From Baffinella frigidus (Eukaryota; Cryptophyceae; Cryptomonadales; Baffinellaceae), in assembly GCA_026770585.1 (NCBI GenBank), contig MU646373.1, forward strand, positions 305,899 through 332,686: a DNA stretch of 26,788 bases, read 5' to 3'. Every line of letters starts with the position of its first letter. Position 1 is the first letter of the stretch. The notes under the pieces are model-generated. The model was not told the origin of the DNA. It worked only from the letters and a program-made list of their open reading frames with translations, and did no database searches. Of the stretch, positions 20,507 through 26,788 are shown one piece after another. The position numbers were made by a program, and so were the translations under genes.

Positions 20507-23303
20507 ATGGACGAGATGGACCTCATGTCCCAGGACATGATGCAGGACATGGCTGCGCTCGAGGCCCAGATGGATCAGCAGATGGGCCTCTCGGTAAGCA
20601 AGGACCACTGTTTCTGACATGCACACTCGAATCTCGGCATGAATTCCGCCTGCATACTTCCGCCGCATGACTGTCAGAGGGGAGCCTCCTGGAGGACCTC
20701 GGGGATTTTCGTGCGCGCAATGTCGGCGATTCGTGGTCGTCTCTGTGTTTTGTAACGAGCACAGAAGCAGCCGTTTCTGGGTGTGCCACGCCTCATCACC
20801 AGAAACCTCTGAGAACCCACATCTGGGTTGGAGGGCGAGGTGTGTCTTCTGGGAAACACACCCGGGGCAGTGCAACGTTGTATCCGCCTAATCCGATTGC
20901 TGGCGGCGCAGGCGCCGGTTGCTGCCAGCAGCCACGTTGAAGATGTGCCAACTCCTCAGGAGACCCCCAGCCGCGACAGCCGTGGAGGATCCAGCCGCGG
21001 CGAAGGAGGAACCTACGACGGAAACTACACTGGGTCAGAGGAGAGCGTGATCGCTCAGTGGATCAAGGACGTGTCGGGGGAGGACGTAGACCCCGCAGAT
21101 CTGCAGGGCAGCCTCCGAACGGGCACCATCCTCTGCGAGCTGGTGCGATTCTCTGGGACATTCTGGGTTGTGCGGATCCCTTTCCGTTCCTGTCTTGCCG
21201 TGCGGCTTTCAGTACAAAAATTCCGAAGTATTTCTTGCGCGAAATGGTGAAAAGGGGGTGGGTTTTTTTCTTGCATGGTAGCGGCAGATGCTTCTGTGAG
21301 TTGCGTACCAATCTTTTCTTGCCAACACCTGTGCAGCTTGCTCGATCCTGTCAGATTTCATCAACCCCCCAACCTCTTCCGTATGCTGGTTCTCAGACCA
21401 CAAATGCCTTTTTGGAGGGGTTGTCGGGCGGCAAACGCGGCTCAGAAAAAGCTGGCTCCCGCGTCATGGCGCTCAGGCTGGCAGCGACTGGGCATCCGCG
21501 GCTCTGGCGTGTCAGCTGACAGGGAAAAGCGTGGGTGGCGAGCGTGTCTTCTGACGCGCGAGAGGGTGTGTGGCGAGCAGGTGAACAAGATCAGCCCGAA
21601 GGCGGTGCGGAAGATCAACACCTCGGCGATGCCGTTCGCGCAGCGCGAGAACATCCAGAACTTCTGCGACGCGGTCGCGCGGCTGGGCGTCAAGGACATC
21701 AACTGCTTCGCGGCCGACGATCTCTTCGAGGGCAAGAACCTCAAACAGGTCCCTCTCGCCCCGCGCCTGGAATGCCGTCCGCCTCCCTTCCAGAAGTGCC
21801 ACGGCCGTGGCCGAGCCCGCCTCAGCACTCTTGGCCACACGCGGCTCCGAGCAGGGGAGGGTGGGGCGAGCGTGCGTGGCAGACGGGTGGACACGCTGGT
21901 GGTGTTACGAGGCGGGCGGCGCCGGTCGAGGGAGTGGCAGCAGCTGAGGGCGGGTGTGGGCAGGTGGCGATTTGCATCGAGGCGCTCGGGAAATTCGTGT
22001 GGACGATCCCGGACTACTCCGGGCCGGCGATCGGCAAGGCGGACGAGGCGGCGCCGAAGCCCCGCGTCTTCAACGGTGCGGGCGAGTCGCTCCCGATTCA
22101 GGCGCGCTCCTCCTCCTCCTCCGCCGCCGCCTCCCCCCTGATCGCTCCGGCGTGGCAAACTGCCTGACGCTAGCGCCGCTTCGGCGGCAGTGCTGACGCT
22201 GCACAGGAGACGTCAGTGCTGGCGATGCACAGCAGGCTGTCTGTGCACGCGCCAGAGCGCGCGAGGATGCGGCGGGGGGTGTCGCGGCACAAGGAGTGCG
22301 TCAGACCAAGTTGCGCGGCATGTCTCTGACGAGAGGATGGGTGTGCTGGGCGGCAGGGGACGGCGAATGTAGCAGCGTCTCCGTCAAGGGGCAAGTCGTA
22401 CAAGTGGGAGGTCAAGGCTGGCGGGTGCGTCCCCTTCGCAGCCCCTGCCCTTGGAGCCCACGCTCTTCCTCGCAGTGCGCCCCGCTGGACGCGCCTGCCC
22501 GTTGGCGCCCCCGCGCTTCCTCTCAACGACCACGATGCGCACGATGCCGGATCTTTGCGGTGCTGACCCCCCCCCGCGGCATGTCCGCAGGTCGTTTGCC
22601 CCGCAGATCCCATCAGCTGTGAAGAAGGAGGCGGAGCAACGCGACTCGGAGGAGCACCGCCACCAGAGGAAATGGGAGGTCAAGTTCGCGCCGCCGATGG
22701 CCACAGCCACGCGCCGCACTACCGTGGTCTCCTGCCGCCCCGCGCCACCCCTGCCAGACCGCGCCGCCCTGCTTGCTACCCTCCCCCCCCCCTTCCCCCA
22801 CGCGATAGCCACGGCCACGCGCCCCACCACCACGCGTGGTCTCCTGCCAGACCACGCAACCCTCCTTGCGGCCCTCCCCCTTTCCCCCATATACCCCGCA
22901 AAAGAAACGATGGCGCACGGCCGCATGGCCTGACGAACGAGTCAGGGGATTCCCGCGGGGGGGCATGTACAGTCCCGGGGAATTCCAGAGAGGTCATCCG
23001 ACGCATGTGCCCCCGCATGAAAGATTGGAGATCGTCGATGTGAGCAAGTATCTCTTCCTGACGGCTGGGGCGTGCTCGGGTCGGCAGGTCAGCTCGGACG
23101 TGATGAACTACCTGAATCAGTTCAGCGACGAGAGCCAGCTGCGCACGACCATGGGCACGGGCGAGCATGCCGCCCAACACCAAAAGCCTCCGCAACAACA
23201 AAAGGCACCCCCCTTCGTCCGATGTGGACTCGATGCAGCACTATCTGTGCCGCCTTTTCCCTGCCAGAAAGCGGCCTTTGAAGGAATTTCGAATAGTCAT
23301 TAA
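20507..23303 (+). CDS. calponin-homology (CH) domain protein, multi-exon gene
   Basis: Predicted exons: 20507-20593, 20912-21142, 21581-21748, 21964-22075, 22376-22410, 22607-22678, 22989-23039, 23088-23303. The first is a Met/Asp-rich acidic start (MDEMDLMSQDMMQDM). Exons 2-4 carry a type-3 (calponin/transgelin-like) CH domain: ESVIAQWIKDVSGEDV, LRTGTILCELVNKI, KINTSAMPFAQRENIQNF, DLFEGKNLKQ, VAICIEALGKFV. CH domains of this type bind actin or act in cytoskeletal signalling. Donors are GTAAGC, GTGCGA, GTCCCT and GTGCGG; junctions are phase 0 except after exon 4. If exon 4 is not spliced at 22075 the protein ends at 22167 after a Ser/Ala tail, giving about 229 residues, close to calponin-like size. 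Exons 5-8 are less certain and might belong with the armadillo gene downstream. Confidence 0.68.
20912..21142 (+). CDS. CH gene exon 2 (CH domain start)
   Basis: Acceptor GCTGGCGGCGCAG, donor CTG|GTGCGA, 77 codons, phase 0. A Ser/Glu-rich lead, then SEESVIAQWIKDVSGEDVDP and SLRTGTILCEL, the first helices of a calponin-type CH fold. Confidence 0.72.
21581..21748 (+). CDS. CH gene exon 3 (CH domain core)
   Basis: Acceptor GTGTGGCGAGCAG, donor CAG|GTCCCT, 56 codons, phase 0. VNKISPKAVRKINTSAMPF, then FAQRENIQNFCDAVARLGVK and ADDLFEGKNLKQ. The INTSxMPFxQxENIxNF and DLFExKNLxQV blocks are diagnostic. Confidence 0.8.
21964..22167 (+). CDS. CH gene exon 4 (CH domain end)
   Basis: Acceptor GGGTGTGGGCAG, phase 0. 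VAICIEALGKFVWTIPDYSG, then PKPRVFN. The frame stops at 22167. An internal donor (AACG|GTGCGG) at 22075 would let it continue into 22376-22410, which joins in frame. Confidence 0.66.
   Translation: MAICIEALGKFVWTIPDYSGPAIGKADEAAPKPRVFNGAGESLPIQARSSSSSAAASPLIAPAWQTA
22376..23303 (+). CDS. possible 3' exons of the CH gene
   Basis: Four in-phase candidates: 22376-22410 (SPSRGKSYKWE), 22607-22678 (IPSAVKKEAEQRDSEEHR then HQRKWE), 22989-23039 (RGHPTHVPPHERLEIVD) and 23088-23303 (VSSDVMNYLNQFSDESQLRT, then a Gln-rich tail). The first two end in the same TGGGAG|GTCAAG exon-end and donor, a duplication. The last reads through to a stop inside an inverted-repeat element, so its end is doubtful. Confidence 0.35.
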
Positions 23304-23424
23304 GCGATAAGACCTAGGACCCTAGGGTAAGCAATCCGTAGGGACATAGGGGGGTTCCTACTGATAACGTAACGGAAACTCGGGCTCTCAGAGCCCGAAA
23401 ATCCCTTGGTAGCCCGATGTGCGG
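23264..23424. mobile_element. inverted-repeat element C, copy 2
   Basis: Direct-orientation relative of copy 1 with centre hairpin 23381-23397 (CGGGCTCT, C, AGAGCCCG). The reading frame of the last CH-gene exon ends within it. Confidence 0.68.
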
Positions 23425-23515
23425 TTGAGGCGGGTGGGCGCAAAAGCCGTGGTGTGTCCGCGGAGGAGGGAGTTCCGGCGACGCACGGCGCCGCCTTGTC
23501 CTGACGCACGGCTCC

Positions 23516-26500
23516 ATGCCGCAGAAGTCTGGGGATACAGTGCAGAAGAAGCTCGCGAAGGATAGCGAGGCGCACAAACCAAGCGCGGATGCGCAGCCGA
23601 GTACACGAGCAGCGCCCATCGAGGGCGTTCCCGTGGAGGGGGCGCAGCCTGTCGAGGACTTTCGCCAGGAGGATGAGGTCCCGCCCCGCTCGCACCCGCG
23701 CTGTTGCGCGCTCCAGGCCGTGCAGCCGATTTGCATGCAGCGTGCGGTGCCCCTCTCTTGCACGCCAGGCGTTGCATCAGGTTTGCATGCGGCGTGTGTG
23801 TGCCTGCAGTGTGGCAGCAGCATGGGTACCGGGCGAGGCGGGGGTGCTGAGGCATGGCGGGCGGCGCGGCGGGACAGGAGGAGGAGGGGGAGGAGGAGGA
23901 GGCGGAGGAGGAGGGGGATGACACGACGGCCTACCAAGGAGTGCCGCCCGCGGGGGTGGTGGAGGGCCTGATGATGATGCTCACGTCCCCCGACGCGACC
24001 GAGAAAGCCAAGGCGGCTGCGGCGCTCTGCAATATCTGCTCCGAGACGGACAGCAACCGCGAGCTTGTCGTCAACGCGGGGGTGCGTCCCCGCCCCTGCC
24101 ACCCGCACCATGAAACCACCTCCCGCCTTTCTTCCCAGCCACACTCTGCAACCACCACCAAGGAAAGGGGTGAATGATGAAGTGTTCTCCATCCTGTGGG
24201 ACGCGGGCCTTTGCGGGATCGTGAATGACAGGATGCGGGGATGCGGCTCGCTGGGTGTGGGACAGACGCTGCCGGCGTCGGTGCCGCGTGTGGTTGGGTG
24301 CTGCTGCCATTCCATGCGTGTGGATGGCGGTAGGGCTGACGGCGCGCCGTGTGCGTGGACTCCGCGTGGCAGGCGGCAGTGCCGTGTGCCAGCGTCAGTC
24401 CCACCAAGGATGGCCGCCCTCCATCAATCCCCGACGTGATCCCGCTTGGTAATGGCAGGGGCCGGCGAGGTGATTGGTGTTAGGCCGAAGATGAAGGTTG
24501 CAGTTGTGAACACGTGCAGCATGTGGGGTGCAGGGGCTCCCCTCGCCATCGACAATCTGAGCCAGCATCAATCCCGGCAAGGGTTGACACCCTACTCCCG
24601 GCGCGAACCTAATCCCGCTTGGTAATGGCAGGGGCTTCTTCTTCTTCTTTATCAACCTCGTAGAGTCCCTGTGAACAGGTCCCAAGCCTTCTGCAAAGTG
24701 ATCAAACTGCTAACTACCCACTCGAGAATGCTAGAGGGCCCTATTTATATGTGGGGTTGTAGATGTTTGTACCAGGATAAGGTATTCCAACTTCGTGACT
24801 GGCCAATATATGGCTAGTAACGTGACCAATCAACGAGAGTTACTACACAAATGCCCACTTTTTAAAGCACCCTGGTTTTAAATAGGCCCCTCTAGCGTTC
24901 TCGTGTGGACGCACCGTTCGCCCTGACGGCAGGGGCTGCCCTCGCTAATCGACATGCTGGGCCAGCGTCAATCCCAGCAAGGGCGGCCGCCCTCCATCCG
25001 TCCCCAACGTAATACCGCGTTGGGCAGGGGTGCCGTGTGCCAGCGTCAGTCCCAGCAAGGGTGGACGCCCTACTTCAATCAGGCGCCAACCTAATTCCGG
25101 TTGCATGACGGCAGGGGCTGCCGTCGCCGATGGACATGGTGATGAAGCCGTCGCCGGAAGTGGCGTTGATGCACAGCGCTTGCCGGGACTGACGCCCTGC
25201 ATCCATCCCCAACGTAATCCCGCGTTCCTGAATGCAGGGGCTGCCCTCGCTGATCGACATGCTCATGAACCCGTCGCCGGAGGTGCCGTTCATGCAGAGC
25301 GCGGCTGCTGCGTGCATCTGCAACCTCGCCGCCAACATCAACTCCAAGGAGGTCAGGAACCGTAAAAGAGCCCGGTCTCGCCATATCGCCTCGCCCAAAT
25401 AGTCTGCGCCCAAAATAGCATCGGCAACCTCGCCGCCATCATCAACTCCGAGGAGGTCACTATGTGTGCGCAGACTATTTAAGCTCATGAGACCGGGCGC
25501 GCTTTGGAGCGGAAAAGTTGGCGGGTTTGTACCATACACCCAGCGCGTCGAGTTATGAATAGTCTGCCAAGCCGCGTGCGTCTGCAACCTCGCCGCCAAC
25601 ATCAACTCCAAGGAGGTCAACCCTAATCCCTAATCTCTAAACCCTGAACCATAAACCATACACCATACACCATACACCTTACACCATACACCATACACCA
25701 TACACCATACACCATACACCATACACCATACACCATACACCCTGGTTTAACCCCTGAAGCCGTTGAACCCCTTAGGGTTTAGGGTTAAAACCTGGCCACC
25801 AACATCAACTCCAAGGAGGTCATCGCCGCTTCGGCAGCCTGAACCCTAAACCATTAAGAAAAAAACATAAACCATACACCATAAACCATAAAACATAAAC
25901 CATAAACCATAAACCGTAAACCGGCCAGCTCACCCCGCCACCTCGCTGGGCTGGTGTAATCCCCCCCCTCTCCTACCTCTGTTGAAGCCAAGGCAGGAAC
26001 CAGGTGAGCGATTTTTTCTGGGGTTGGAGCCATTTGTGTAATACTGAAATCTTGAGGAGGCATCTGCAATCTCCCTTTCTAAAATCAACTCCAAGGAGGT
26101 CACTATTTCGGTGAGAACTATTTGGGCGAGGCGATTTTGTGAGACTGGGCGCTTTGGAGTGGAAACGTTGGCGGATTTGTACGACACACGCAGCGTGCCA
26201 ACTTGAGAATAGTCAGCCAACCCGCGTGATTCTGCAACTTTGCCGCCAACATCACCTCCAAGGAGGTGAACCCAAACCCTGAACCATAAACCATAAACCA
26301 TAAACCCGTGTAAACCCTTGGGGTTAAAACGCCAAGGCCATCATCAACTCCAAGTACGTGAGAGCCACGTCGACTGCCTAAACCCTGAAACCTAAAACCT
26401 AAACCCCAAACCCTGAACACCAAACACCAAACACCAAACCCTAAACCCCAAGCCTCAAACCCCAAACCATAAAACGTAATCCCTAAACCCTAAACCCTAA

Positions 26501-26645
26501 ACACCAAACACCAAACCCTAAACACCCAACCCTAAACCCTACACCCTCAACCCCAAACACCAAACCCCGAACCCGAACCCCGCAGGTGATCGCGACGTCG
26601 GGGGCGCTGGAGGTGCTCGTGGAAGTCCTCCGCTCCGACAACCAG
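23516..26645 (+). CDS. armadillo-repeat protein, multi-exon gene, 3' end beyond right edge
   Basis: Exons: 23516-23677, 23878-24081, 25238-25351, 26586-26645, all phase 0. The protein starts MPQKSGDTVQKKLAKDSEAH, has a Glu-rich run across the first junction, then armadillo (ARM) helices: GVVEGLMMMLTSPDATEKAK, AAALCNICSETDSNRELVV, NAG-GLPSLIDMLMNPSPE, SAAAACICNLAANINSKE, VIATSGALEVLVEVLRSDNQ. ARM repeats form superhelical protein-binding scaffolds; the partner cannot be inferred. The Asn-Ala-Gly turn is split across an exon boundary as if the exons were never separated. The second intron (24082-25237) and third (25352-26585) are full of fragments of the exon they flank. The first ATG might instead be internal, making this the 3' half of the CH gene. 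Confidence 0.7.
24381..25237. repeat. dispersed acceptor plus exon-start repeats, ARM intron
   Basis: A ~75-bp unit (GCCAGCGTCAGTCCCACCAA, GCCGCCCTCCATC, AACGTAATCCCGC) ending in TGGCAGGGGCTGCC occurs about five times. The final part mimics the 25238 exon start with its CAG acceptor. Element A copy 2 sits among them. Confidence 0.65.
24718..24908. mobile_element. inverted-repeat element A, copy 2
   Basis: Ends CCACTCGAGAATGCTAGAGG and CCACACGAGAACGCTAGAGG (inverted). Shares GTGGGGTTGT, GTACCAG, CGTGACCAA and TTACTACACA blocks with copy 1. It lies in an ARM gene intron. Confidence 0.7.
25238..25351 (+). CDS. ARM-repeat exon, source of intronic exon fragments
   Basis: Acceptor CCTGAATGCAG, donor GAG|GTCAGG, 38 codons, phase 0. 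GLPSLIDMLMNPSPEVPFMQ then SAAAACICNLAANINSKE, one helical ARM unit. Its start recurs upstream with its acceptor, and its end recurs downstream with its donor. Confidence 0.75.
25372..25502. mobile_element. hairpin element carrying an ARM exon fragment
   Basis: Inverted ends GCCCGGTCTC and GCCCGGTCTCATG with inner AAATAGTCTGCGC pairs. Between them lies a copy of the ARM exon end with its GAG|GTCACT donor. A diverged relative of the right part recurs at 26146-26240. Confidence 0.58.
25416..26358. repeat. six copies of the ARM exon end plus donor
   Basis: ACATCAACTCCAAGGAGGTC-type copies at about 25416-25457, 25571-25618, 25788-25822, 26061-26102, 26228-26268 and 26331-26358. They are separated by CCATACACCATACA or CCCTAAACCC blocks. 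Decay differs between copies. Confidence 0.75.
25619..25930. repeat. CCATACA / ACCATAA array
   Basis: CCATACACCATACA array at 25650-25740 and AAACCATAAACC at 25840-25920. C-rich on the plus strand, which is sense for the ARM gene. Confidence 0.82.
26375..26580. repeat. CCCTAAA block ending at a 3' splice site
   Basis: CCCTAAACCC/CCAAACACCAAACC units run directly into CCGCAG, the acceptor of the last exon. Confidence 0.82.
26586..26645 (+). CDS. ARM-repeat exon at right edge
   Basis: The acceptor CCCGAACCCCGCAG sits at the very end of a telomere-like block; donor CAG|GTGCCC; 20 codons, phase 0: VIATSGALEVLVEVLRSDNQ. It continues NINSKE from the previous exon in typical ARM fashion. The following intron starts with a CCCATCCACCCTCCTCCCTC tandem repeat. 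Confidence 0.7.
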
Positions 26646-26649
26646 GTGC

Positions 26650-26788
26650 CCCCCACCCTACTAGCCCCATCCACCCTCCTCCCTCCCTATCACTCTCACT
26701 CCACCCTCCTTCCTCCCTCTCACTACTAGCCCCATCCACCCTCCTCCCTCCCTCTCACTACTAGCCCCATCCACCCTCCTCCCTCCCT
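26650..26788. repeat. CCATCCACCCTCCTCCCTCC tandem repeat
   Basis: Three near-identical copies of an ACTAGCCCCATCCACCCTCC unit follow the last donor; pyrimidine-rich on the sense strand. The window ends in it. Confidence 0.82.

Larger units (their letters stand above)
18725..20598. repeat. large inverted duplication, arms ~335 bp, around NACHT-WD40 exons 1-2
   Basis: Arm 1 is 18725-19056 and arm 2 is 20263-20598, in opposite orientation. Shared blocks include the CCAGGACCCCTGGCCCGCGT segment, the TTGACAGGCAAGCGTTG block, TGAATTTTTAGCCAAC and the whole first CH exon. Homology stops right at the donor (CTCTCG|GTA). Confidence 0.75.

Overview
This window looks like a GC-rich, intron-rich nuclear contig from a unicellular eukaryote, most likely an alga. 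Coding sequence is split into short exons with recognisable 3' splice sites and conserved eukaryotic domains (NACHT/WD40, calponin homology, armadillo). Introns are packed with degenerate plant-type telomere-like repeats (TTTAGGG/TTCAGGG/TTTCGGG) and short inverted-repeat elements. A cryptophyte or prasinophyte would fit, but this is a guess from repeat style only. No rRNA, tRNA, CRISPR or bacterial operon structure was seen. There is a 441-base assembly gap.

Layout. Positions 1 to 20127, minus strand: about 30 exons that I read as one very large gene, transcribed right to left and cut by the left edge. Its parts in protein order are: a DUF4062-like N-terminus starting MGCGASK; a proline/serine-rich linker; a C2-like beta region; a helical region; a NACHT NTPase core; the NACHT-associated winged-helix/helical region; and the first WD40 repeat. 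This is the architecture of NWD1/TEP1-type NACHT-WD40 proteins, with an unusual insert between the N-terminus and NACHT. Exon lengths and phases fit across nearly all junctions. The weakest links are 18.6 to 17.7 kb and 11.4 to 10.8 kb. Positions 20128 to 20506 form a divergent promoter region. Positions 20507 to about 23303, plus strand, hold a calponin-homology (CH) protein gene. From 23516 to the right edge, plus strand, l see an armadillo-repeat gene, cut by the edge.

The most interesting content is the intron architecture. (1) Three 126 to 127 bp inverted-repeat elements each end exactly at a 3' splice site. (2) Another element family makes up essentially a whole 122-nt intron. (3) Exon ends next to 5' splice sites are duplicated again and again inside the following intron, at six or more loci, usually between telomere-like blocks. 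(4) Telomere-like, (CTT)n and (TCC)n tracts are mostly oriented so that the transcript carries the pyrimidine-rich strand; the orientation flips at the divergent promoter. (5) One telomere-like block sits between 12-bp exact duplications of exon sequence. Together this suggests intron gain and expansion by inverted-repeat (introner-like) elements and by tandem duplication of splice-site segments.

All exon boundaries are by-eye predictions from splice consensus, reading frame and family pattern, with no transcript or database check.
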